Source: a virus. From it: a stretch of 28,230 nucleotides of DNA. The position numbers and the translations under genes were made by a program. The notes beneath the pieces were generated by a model. The model was not told the DNA's origin, made no database searches, and saw only the letters and a program-made list of their open reading frames with translations. The stretch is from IMG/VR virus record IMGVR_UViG_3300023174_000523, positions 1-28,230 of that record. One strand, 5' to 3'. Within the stretch, counting starts at the first letter, position 1. The number at the start of each line of letters is the position of its first letter. Positions 1 to 6,480 of this stretch are shown here, piece by piece.

Positions 1-2300
1 GTGATGCTTTCTACCCAGGAGCCAGTGATGCTTATGTAGCGGCGAAAGTCGGTGGTATCGAGCCACTCCCTCCCGTCGATGTGCTCTGGCGCGGTGTCGC
101 TGACGACGAGCTTGATTTGCTTGGTGTTCAGTTCAAGCATACGGACAACATCCATATCAGCATTAGGCACATATGTGTTTCCAAGACCATCGGAACCATG
201 CCATGAAAACCTAACCTCGTCATTTACCTTAAGAAAACCTTCTTCAAAGTTTAGCTTTGAATTGTAATAATTGCTGGTTATTTCCCAAGGCTTGAGAGTT
301 AGCTCGTCAAAAGCAGCGCCCGAATTTCTTGAAACAACTAAGCCATCTTGCGTAGAAACCTTTGCAAGATTCTTAATCTCGCCGCCGAGCATGTCGATGT
401 TGCCATTGACTGTGAGCTTCTCAGTGGGAGCCTCGGTGCCGATGCCGACTTTGCCGTCGTTTCCGACATACAGGTCCGCAGTTGCGCCTTGGCCGACTTC
501 CATGCTCTGCGCATTCAGCGTGACGCCAGTGATGGTGCCGCCGGTGATGTTTACGTTGTTCGCATTCTGCGAGGCGATGGTGCCGAGGCTGTCGCGGACG
601 CTTTGCACGTCGCTTTGGCGATCGCTGATCTCGGTATCGACGCGGCTATCTACGCGGGAGATTTCGCTCTGGCGGTCGGTGATCTCGGTGTCCACACGGC
701 CATCGAGGCGGGAGACCTCGGATTGGCGGTCGGAAACCTCAGTATCGATCGCGCTGAAGGCTGCGGTGACTTGTGCCTGCAACTTGCCGAAGGCGGTCAA
801 TACCGAGTCGCTTGCGGCGACGGCGGCATTAGTAGCCAGCGAGAGGCCACTGAGGAGCACGGCGCGGACGCGATCGGGGATCGAGTCGGTGAGGGTGCTT
901 ACGGTGGTGTCGATGACGGCATCGGCGGCGATGCGGGCATCGCGCTCGGTGACGAGGTTGGCTGCGGCGGACTCGGCGAGGCTGGTGATGGCCCCATTGA
1001 TGCTGCTATCAGCGCTCTGAAAGGCGCTTACAACTTCCGTGAGGGAGTCGAGAGCGGCTGGGTCGATATTTGAGAGGACATTATCCACTCGGGTATTGAC
1101 GGCAGAGAGGTCGCTGGAGAGCGCGGCTTCCGCTGCCAGGGCGCGGGTTTCTTCGGCGCTTACTGCGGCGGCGCGTGCGGCCTGCTCGGTCGAGATAGCC
1201 AACTCACGGGCTGAGACTTCGGTGGCGAGATCGGTTGCGATCTGAGCCTCGGCTGCGAGCGCACGGGTCTCTTCAGCAGAGACGGCTGCGGCGCGATCGG
1301 ATTGCTCGGTCGAGATAGCAGTTTCGCGGGCCGAGACTTCTGCGGCCAGCGCAGTTTCAAGGCTGTTGATGTCGCTGGCGAGAACCCCTTCAGCGGCGAG
1401 CGCACGGGTTTCTTCGGCGGCGACCGCTGCGGCAGAGCTGGATGTCAGGTTTGCGATGGTGTCCGAGAGGGAACCGTCAGCATCTTGAAAGGCAGCGACG
1501 ACTTCTGTAAGCGAGTCGAGTGCAGCGGGATCGATGTTGGACAGGACATTATCTACCCGTGTGTTCACGGAGGAGATGGCTGTCTCGCGGGCTGTGCGCT
1601 CGGTGTTGATCGCTGTCTCACGAGCGGATTGCTCGGCGGAGATGGCGGCGGCGCGGGCGGTCTGCTCGGTCGAGATCGCTGTCTCACGAGCGGATTGCTC
1701 GGCGGAGATAGCTGCAGCGCGGGCAGCCTGCTCGGTCGAGATCGCTGTGGCACGAGCGGATTGCTCGGCAGTGATCGCCGCTTGGCGTGCTGTGACTTCG
1801 CTGGCGAGATCGGAGCTGACCTGAGCCTCTACGCCTTGAGCGCGAGTGGATTCTGCGTCGATTGCGGATTGCAGGTCGGAATCTGCAGCGATGCGGGCAT
1901 CGCGCTCTACGCCGAGGGCGGAGGTGGCGGCTGTGCTGAGTGCCATGATGGCATCGGAGAGGGAACCGTCAGCATTTTGAAAGGCCGTGACGACCTCTGT
2001 AAGTGAATCGAGCGCAGCGGGATCGATGTTTGAGAGAACATTGTCCACTCGGCCATCGATACGAGCGATCTCGGTCGTGCGGGTGGAAACCTCGCTGGCA
2101 AGATCGCTCTGGAGCGTGGTGACGGCTGGGGCCGAGGCTACGCGAGCGTTGGTGTAGTAAAGATTGGTTACGCCTTCAGCGATGTTGTCGGTCGTGCGAG
2201 GCTGGAGCTGCCAGGCGACGCCGTTATATTTCCAGCTGCGATCGCCGGATGTGAAGGTGTCGTTAACCGCCGGATTCGACGGGAAGTTTAATGCTGCCAT
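1..2300 (-). CDS. Large coiled-coil tail fibre protein, cut by the left window edge
   Basis: The minus frame is open from the ATG at 2298-2300 to base 1 (766 codons, no stop), so the C-terminus is outside the window. The protein begins MAALNFPSNPAVNDTF, followed by a short 'SWKYNGVAWQ' segment typical of phage fibre N-termini. The middle is an Ala/Glu/Arg/Ser-rich coiled coil, including six tandem 11-residue units (A-I-S-x-E-Q-x-A-R-x-x), and it carries three copies of a VDNVLSNIDPAALDSLTEVV block. Near residue 610 comes 'DGKVGIGTEAPTEKL', a motif known from the head or shaft of fibres that often end in an intramolecular chaperone domain; no such domain is visible before the edge. A trimeric receptor-binding or shaft role is inferred. 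The start has no Shine-Dalgarno but a C/A-rich leader. Several plus-strand open frames over it are composition shadows. Confidence 0.85.
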   Translation of the reverse strand, partial: MAALNFPSNPAVNDTFTSGDRSWKYNGVAWQLQPRTTDNIAEGVTNLYYTNARVASAPAVTTLQSDLASEVSTRTTEIARIDGRVDNVLSNIDPAALDSLTEVVTAFQNADGSLSDAIMALSTAATSALGVERDARIAADSDLQSAIDAESTRAQGVEAQVSSDLASEVTARQAAITAEQSARATAISTEQAARAAAISAEQSARETAISTEQTARAAAISAEQSARETAINTERTARETAISSVNTRVDNVLSNIDPAALDSLTEVVAAFQDADGSLSDTIANLTSSSAAAVAAEETRALAAEGVLASDINSLETALAAEVSARETAISTEQSDRAAAVSAEETRALAAEAQIATDLATEVSARELAISTEQAARAAAVSAEETRALAAEAALSSDLSAVNTRVDNVLSNIDPAALDSLTEVVSAFQSADSSINGAITSLAESAAANLVTERDARIAADAVIDTTVSTLTDSIPDRVRAVLLSGLSLATNAAVAASDSVLTAFGKLQAQVTAAFSAIDTEVSDRQSEVSRLDGRVDTEITDRQSEISRVDSRVDTEISDRQSDVQSVRDSLGTIASQNANNVNITGGTITGVTLNAQSMEVGQGATADLYVGNDGKVGIGTEAPTEKLTVNGNIDMLGGEIKNLAKVSTQDGLVVSRNSGAAFDELTLKPWEITSNYYNSKLNFEEGFLKVNDEVRFSWHGSDGLGNTYVPNADMDVVRMLELNTKQIKLVVSDTAPEHIDGREWLDTTDFRRYISITGSWVESI
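1029..2048 (-). repeat. Three dispersed copies of a 60-bp block in the fibre gene
   Basis: Copies lie at 1029-1088, 1497-1556 and 1989-2048. Each encodes the same 20 residues, VDNVLSNIDPAALDSLTEVV, followed by a variable continuation beginning with AFQ. Spacings are 468 and 492 bases, whole codons, which suggests the shaft grew by duplication of about 160-residue modules. Confidence 0.85.
1581..1778 (-). repeat. Six tandem 33-bp (11-residue) coiled-coil repeats in the fibre gene
   Basis: Six consecutive units of 33 bases encode AITAEQSARAT, AISTEQAARAA, AISAEQSARET, AISTEQTARAA, AISAEQSARET and AINTERTARET. The hendecad period is typical of slightly right-handed trimeric coiled coils in phage fibres. 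DNA identity between units is high enough to allow expansion or contraction by slippage or recombination. Confidence 0.85.
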
Positions 2301-2325
2301 AGTGGTGGTTTTTTTGTTGGTTGGG

Positions 2326-3066
2326 TTATACTGCGGTTTGGATCCATGCGCCTCCGACGTAGTCGTAGGCGATGAAAGTGGTGCTATCGATCCAGCGGTC
2401 GTTTTCCTGCAGATCGGTGGGCGGCGTCGGGCCATTGAAGACGTTGTCGCGCGAAATTTTCTCGTAGACACTGCCGGTCCAGGCGTAGGCCACGGCTCCG
2501 ACCATGTAGATTTTGCCGGTCTCTCCGGTGGGCGGGAACTCGCTGACGGCTGCAAAGTTTTGCACGTCGTCTCTGTTGTTTATCAGCTCCGAGACGAGGA
2601 GCGGCGTCATCCAGTGGCTGTTGTTTGTGCCTGCGATGGCCTCTTCGAATGTCGCTCTGCCAGTCGGCACGGACTCGGGCTGGCCTTCGTTGAGCAGGAT
2701 CACGCTATTCTGAATCTCGACTTGGAGCGTGGCTGTGCGGATGGTCTCGCCAGGACGGAAAATAATCAGCTCGAGGTAGGCGTCCACGCTGGCCGTGGAG
2801 CCGATGAAGAGGTCTTCGACCTCTTGCGTGAAGAGGTCGAGCGTGCCGTTATTTGCCACGGCGATGAAATTGGTATTCGAGAAGCTGGATTTCAGCGCCA
2901 GCTTTGCGTAGGTGCCGGGTGGCGTGAAGACCGGCGCTCCGCGCTCGAGGTAGACGATCTCGATTGGCATCTTGTCTCGGCGTTTGAGAAACAAGGTCGG
3001 CAGCGCCACGCTGCTTGTTGCGCTGCGGACAAACCGCCGGGTGTTGAGATCAACGAAAAGTTTCAT
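2326..3066 (-). CDS. Tail fibre or baseplate-type protein, paralogous N-terminus
   Basis: A 246-residue protein. Its first 40 residues (MKLFVDLNTRRFVRS...FLKRRDKMPIEIVYLERG) match the plan of the neighbouring larger protein (MRIYLDLDSR...EFKRRDNDSLELQFVRGG). The two therefore share an attachment domain resembling the N-terminal domain of baseplate or upper-fibre proteins. Around residue 160 it has 'AGTNNSHWMTPLLVSELI', a version of the 'GTDNTKWMTPLRTKQAI' motif common in fibres. The C-terminal part has small W/Y-rich repeats ('AYAWTGSVYEKI', 'YVGGAWIQTAV') as in carbohydrate-binding or fibre-tip modules. It sits between two fibre genes, which supports a virion-tip role. A TTTGACA element lies 21 bases upstream of the ATG. 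No enzyme motif is visible. Confidence 0.7.
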   Translation of the reverse strand: MKLFVDLNTRRFVRSATSSVALPTLFLKRRDKMPIEIVYLERGAPVFTPPGTYAKLALKSSFSNTNFIAVANNGTLDLFTQEVEDLFIGSTASVDAYLELIIFRPGETIRTATLQVEIQNSVILLNEGQPESVPTGRATFEEAIAGTNNSHWMTPLLVSELINNRDDVQNFAAVSEFPPTGETGKIYMVGAVAYAWTGSVYEKISRDNVFNGPTPPTDLQENDRWIDSTTFIAYDYVGGAWIQTAV

Positions 3067-3087
3067 GCCGCTACGAGAGCAGAATCG

Positions 3088-3095
3088 TTGTCAAA
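3088..3095 (-). promoter_or_regulatory. TTTGACA element upstream of the gene starting at 3066
   Basis: The minus strand reads TTTGACAA, ending 21 bases before the ATG at 3066. It is one of eight such elements in the virion half. Its function is unknown. Confidence 0.45.
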
Positions 3096-3099
3096 TTTT

Positions 3100-4506
3100 T
3101 CAGGCGGCTACCCACGAAATCACGCCGTTGACTGAGCGGAGAGCGTAGGTGCCGGAGGCGGGAGGGACTGGGACTCTCAAATCAAGATCGGTTTTGCGCA
3201 CGGCGTCGTTGGCTTCTACTGGCGCGCCAAGCTCTTTGAGTGTGCGCTCGGCTACTGAGATGCTTGCGTCATCACCCCAGTTCAAAACAACCAAGCCGTT
3301 AGAGTAAAGAGCCCGCTCTTCAAAGCTCAAAGCCGAATTACCCCATCCACTGTTGATTCCGTAGGACGTAACAGCGACATACTCTTCAGCATCGTAAGCA
3401 GTGCCTCGCACCACACGAAGCTCACCATCTTGGTTGCTAATTTTAACTTTGCCAGCAACCTCTAGCCGCTCCGTTGGAGCCTCGGTTCCGATGCCGACTT
3501 TGCCGTTTTGCCCCACATAGAGATCGGGCGCCTGGCCTGCGGCAATAGTGCCGACTTCGAGCGAGGCCGCGCTGATATACGCGCCTTGCTGGAGTGAGGT
3601 ATCCGCCTTGCCCCCCTGTGCAGAGGTCGCTGCGCCGATGGCCGTGCGGAAGTTAGCTGCGACAGAGGCATTCGGGAAGAATATCTCACCATCGTTAATG
3701 TTCAGCGCGGAACTATTATTAGTTAAATCCCAAAGATGCAACGCTTGACCTACAAAACCTTGATTGGGGTCTGGGACAGTAGACCCCAATTCATTAACAA
3801 AAAAACGACGCGCCGCCCCGATATCGGCAGGCGTGAGCGCATCTGAGCCGCCAATGGCGTGGGAGGATTTGTGTGCTGTAGGTGTGCGTGAGTTGCTAAG
3901 GCGCTCGTCGGCAGTTACCACGGCAGTTCCTGTGATTGCTGTTGGCGCAATGCCGGTTGCAGGTGCGTAGGAGCTGGCGGCTTGTGTAATGGCCTGCTTA
4001 GTCCGCAGCGGAGTCATCCACTTCGTGTTGTCGGTGCCTTCTTGGGCTTCTGTCTGCGTGGCTTTGCCGTCGGGGATGGCGGCTGGCGTGGCCTCGTCTC
4101 CACGGATGACATCGTTGTTTAGAGTGACAGGGAGCGTGATGCTGCTGTTGACCGTGTCTCCATCGCGCGCTTCGATTTCCAACATGGCGGCAATGGATTT
4201 AGGTTCTAAATCAAACGCCTGGGCAATCGGCACCGTATTCAGATTCACCGAGGCTGTGAAAAGCGCGGCTTCACCGCTTCCGGTCTTAACGAAAGAGCCT
4301 ACCGAGAAAAAACCTGCTCCGTATTGATCAACGGGCTTCAGACCGTATTGCACAGTCGTTCCCGAAGAGACGGGAACAACGATGCCACCTCGCACAAATT
4401 GCAGCTCGAGCGAGTCGTTATCGCGTCTTTTGAATTCAAGAGTCCGAATCGGGCGGTTCGGAGTGGAAAGGATGAGCCGAGAGTCAAGGTCGAGATAAAT
4501 GCGCAT
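3100..4506 (-). CDS. Tail fibre protein
   Basis: A 468-residue protein. The N-terminal domain (MRIYLDLDSR...LEFKRRDNDSLELQFVRGG, residues 1-42) is shared with the next gene downstream. The following region resembles BppU-like upper-baseplate domains. 'EGTDNTKWMTPLRTKQAI' (about residue 155-172) and 'HKSSHAIGGSDALTPADIG' are typical fibre motifs, and 'NGKVGIGTEAPTERLEV' (about 333-349) is shared with the large fibre. The C-terminus ends 'GTYALRSVNGVISWVAA', echoed in the protein at 5486-5884 ('GTHVLGAVAGVLQWIAT'), so this short ending may be a common assembly or folding motif. I infer host-receptor binding or attachment of the fibre to the tail tip. The start is 20 bases downstream of a TTTGACA element. 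Confidence 0.8.
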   Translation of the reverse strand: MRIYLDLDSRLILSTPNRPIRTLEFKRRDNDSLELQFVRGGIVVPVSSGTTVQYGLKPVDQYGAGFFSVGSFVKTGSGEAALFTASVNLNTVPIAQAFDLEPKSIAAMLEIEARDGDTVNSSITLPVTLNNDVIRGDEATPAAIPDGKATQTEAQEGTDNTKWMTPLRTKQAITQAASSYAPATGIAPTAITGTAVVTADERLSNSRTPTAHKSSHAIGGSDALTPADIGAARRFFVNELGSTVPDPNQGFVGQALHLWDLTNNSSALNINDGEIFFPNASVAANFRTAIGAATSAQGGKADTSLQQGAYISAASLEVGTIAAGQAPDLYVGQNGKVGIGTEAPTERLEVAGKVKISNQDGELRVVRGTAYDAEEYVAVTSYGINSGWGNSALSFEERALYSNGLVVLNWGDDASISVAERTLKELGAPVEANDAVRKTDLDLRVPVPPASGTYALRSVNGVISWVAA

Positions 4507-4526
4507 AGCGGTCTGATTCCGCCGCT

Positions 4527-4534
4527 ATGTCAAA
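4527..4534 (-). promoter_or_regulatory. TTTGACA element upstream of the fibre gene starting at 4506
   Basis: The minus strand reads TTTGACAT, ending 20 bases before the ATG at 4506. It is part of the recurrent element set. Confidence 0.45.
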
Positions 4535-4541
4535 TCTCATT

Positions 4542-4772
4542 TCAGATGTAGTTTTTTGCCGAGTCGCAACAGCCGGAGACCCGAGCAGCGGCGGCAGGGT
4601 GGGATCGTTCGGAGCGTTCGGCAAGTTGCGCTGCAAACTCGGGCGTGTTCTCGCCGCGTGCCATGCAGTTAATGCACTCGCCGATGTAGGGCTGCCCGCT
4701 ACGTAGTCCCATAGCACACAATCGGCGTCCGGTGTCTTTGCCGACGGGCTGCGATTGGTGGGGACAGGTCAT
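4542..4772 (-). CDS. Small Cys-rich protein, likely metal-binding
   Basis: 76 residues, starting MTCPHQSQPVGKDTG. The ATG at 4772 makes an ATGA overlap with the upstream stop, so I prefer it to an in-frame ATG nine bases earlier. Cysteines occur as C3, C19, a 'GECINCMARG' pair and a late 'GCCDSA' pair. The 'C-x2-C-x-ARGENTPEFA' stretch looks like a zinc-binding hook of the kind seen in small phage virion-region proteins, but I do not recognise the family with certainty. Its position among tail-tip genes suggests a role in tail assembly or host contact. That is inference only. Confidence 0.6.
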   Translation of the reverse strand: MTCPHQSQPVGKDTGRRLCAMGLRSGQPYIGECINCMARGENTPEFAAQLAERSERSHPAAAARVSGCCDSAKNYI

Positions 4773-5482
4773 GGTAAGCACGACTCTACGTTTACCACGT
4801 ATGATGGGCCTCCTGGATAAATAGGAGTCTGCGCTGGGTATGCACCAGCAGGCGTGTCTTGATGTGGGCTTTTTTCAAAGTAAAACGGAACCTCGGCTAA
4901 GTCCGCATCCCACTTTTGGTTAGCGTCTGAAAATCTAAGCTCAGCACCGGATGAGTCACCTCCAAATGAGGGCCTGCCATTCTCATCAAACCCGACAAAG
5001 TTAGTCCAGTTGCACAGGGATTTCCGATAAACCGTGGCGAAATATGAGTTGGACCCAAAGAAAGGATTGTAAAGGTAAATTTTGTAACATGCCTCAAACT
5101 GATCTTTTACTCCACACGCCTCATATTCAAAAATTAAACACGGTCCTTGTCCTTCAACTTGAATAGGTCGCCAATCTTCACCTTCAAGCCTGTAAAATTT
5201 CCAGCCAGCATTGTTTGCTGGGTCTAGCCAAATTTCACACTTCCAAGGATAATTGCCAGAAGCGAAATACGACGATCCGCTCTTGTTGAAAACAAGCTCC
5301 CCAGTTTCTCCTGGCAAACAAAGAGCATTAATCTCAGCCGGTAAATCAGCCGCAGTATAAAGCCCGTCCACCAAAGCCTGCGCCGGATACATGCAGCACG
5401 CAGCCTGAGCACAGCACGAGCACGACACCTTGCCGTTCTTCAATACGATCGCTCCGGTGGCCTTTCGCTTAACGGTCGGCAT
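4769..5482 (-). CDS. Cys-rich tail-region protein of unknown function
   Basis: 237 residues. A Shine-Dalgarno-like GGAGGAG lies upstream of the ATG at 5482. The N-terminus has an unusual cluster 'CSCCAQAACCMYP' (six cysteines within 12 residues), and further cysteines are scattered through the W/Y/F-rich body. The body is rich in short beta-prone, aromatic stretches ('YPWKCEIWLDP', 'YKIYLYNPFFGSNSYFATVY'), consistent with a compact extracellular or virion domain held by disulphides or metal. There is no signal peptide and no catalytic motif that I recognise. It overlaps the next gene by four bases and sits in the tail-tip block, so a minor tail or adsorption protein is the likeliest role. Confidence 0.7.
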   Translation of the reverse strand: MPTVKRKATGAIVLKNGKVSCSCCAQAACCMYPAQALVDGLYTAADLPAEINALCLPGETGELVFNKSGSSYFASGNYPWKCEIWLDPANNAGWKFYRLEGEDWRPIQVEGQGPCLIFEYEACGVKDQFEACYKIYLYNPFFGSNSYFATVYRKSLCNWTNFVGFDENGRPSFGGDSSGAELRFSDANQKWDADLAEVPFYFEKSPHQDTPAGAYPAQTPIYPGGPSYVVNVESCLP

Positions 5483-5485
5483 GTC

Positions 5486-5884
5486 TCAACACTCCTCCGT
5501 GGCGATCCATTGCAGCACCCCAGCCACTGCGCCGAGGACATGCGTGCCGGTGAGAGGCGGTGCTTCAAGCCGCACCCACCCGCCGGATTTGGAGACTAAA
5601 AGCTGGCCGTCTTCGTCGCCACCGCCAAAAGGCTCCCAGGCTACAGCATCCGCATTCCAGCGCAGTAGCTGGTTGTTGACGGTGCCGACTGGAAATTTAA
5701 ACCTTCGCTGCGGGTGGCCGCCAGCCCCGGTGATGGATTCGATGAGCGAGTCGTCGACATCGAGCGTGGCGAAGACGAAGTTTTTATCGAGGTCGGACGC
5801 CTTGAGTTGGTAGGGGTAGCCTCCGGCTGCTGGGTTGCCGGCAGTCTGAGCCAGCGTTTGAAAACTCACAGGCGGCGTGCTCAT
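5486..5884 (-). CDS. Minor tail protein candidate
   Basis: 132 residues, starting MSTPPVSFQTLAQTAGN in an ATGA overlap with the upstream gene (stop at 5881). The sequence is Gly/Ala-rich, with 'NNQLLRWNADAVAWEPFG' and a C-terminal 'GTHVLGAVAGVLQWIATEEC'. That ending resembles the one in the fibre at 3100-4506 and suggests a shared short beta-motif used in tail-tip proteins. No enzyme motif is visible. The assignment rests on position between the tape-measure gene and the fibre genes. Confidence 0.65.
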   Translation of the reverse strand: MSTPPVSFQTLAQTAGNPAAGGYPYQLKASDLDKNFVFATLDVDDSLIESITGAGGHPQRRFKFPVGTVNNQLLRWNADAVAWEPFGGGDEDGQLLVSKSGGWVRLEAPPLTGTHVLGAVAGVLQWIATEEC

Positions 5885-6477
5885 ACGCTAAAGCTGCCGA
5901 GATTCATGTAGGCGCTTAATTCGTAGGCTGCTTCGGTCTCGGTCACGGTGCCATATTTGTTTTGCTTCACCATAGACAGATACTGACTCAGTGTTGGTGT
6001 GCCAGTGACCAATCCGTTTCCCTGAACTGGGATTGCAAAAGTGGTCGGCGATACAATCGCCAGAGGCCGTGAAAGCGTCGGAATCGTGTCGCCCATTTTT
6101 TTCACCCAGCCGGATTCAATAACCACGGGCAAGCTCACAAAAACACTCTCACTACTTCCGTCGGAAAAATTCAAAAAGTAACCGACGCGCATGGAATACA
6201 AAGAGATGTTGAATACCTCCTCAGATTTTGTGGCGTCGTAGATGCGGTATCCGGTAGCGTTGATCTTTTCAAAGCCGCTTGTGTCCTTGCTGACCGTAGG
6301 GGCGGGATAAACCGCCGCGCTTCCAGCACTGGTCTGGATGCTTGTCGGCAGCGCTCCGTTTCCAACTGGGCGGATATATTCAGCAGAGACGGAGAGAAGC
6401 CCGGACAGGTGCTTGGTTTCTGTGAGGCTTTGCAGGACAGGCCAGTTTGTTTCGCCTTTGTAAATTGTGAGGCTCAT
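5881..6477 (-). CDS. Tail protein downstream of the tape measure
   Basis: 198 residues, starting MSLTIYKGETNWPVL three bases after the tape-measure stop. Beta-prone, with few charged clusters, for example 'YRIYDATKSEEVFNISLYSM' and 'VGYFLNFSDGSSESVFVSL'. It has no transmembrane segment and no catalytic motif. In siphoviruses the genes directly after the tape measure encode distal-tail and tail-tip proteins, so a distal-tail or minor tail protein is the probable role. I do not recognise the family. Confidence 0.65.
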   Translation of the reverse strand: MSLTIYKGETNWPVLQSLTETKHLSGLLSVSAEYIRPVGNGALPTSIQTSAGSAAVYPAPTVSKDTSGFEKINATGYRIYDATKSEEVFNISLYSMRVGYFLNFSDGSSESVFVSLPVVIESGWVKKMGDTIPTLSRPLAIVSPTTFAIPVQGNGLVTGTPTLSQYLSMVKQNKYGTVTETEAAYELSAYMNLGSFSV

Positions 6478-6480
6478 GGC

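Larger units (their letters stand above)
427..3506 (-). repeat. 31-bp near-identical block shared by two fibre genes
   Basis: Positions 427-457 and 3476-3506 are the same apart from one base. They encode the GKVGIGTEAPTE motif in the two different fibre-type genes, and similarity fades on both sides. Only the two 31-bp copies are meant; the intervening DNA is not part of the repeat. Confidence 0.75.

Noticed and set aside
1581-1778. CRISPR-like periodic repeat
   Set aside because: The units are contiguous 33-bp coding repeats without unique spacers, inside an open coiled-coil gene.
2164-3135. Plus-strand open frames over the fibre genes, and others at 271-2006
   Set aside because: They mirror the minus-strand fibre genes and give repetitive nonsense (for example runs of CSAEIAA and GLLGGD). 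No start context.
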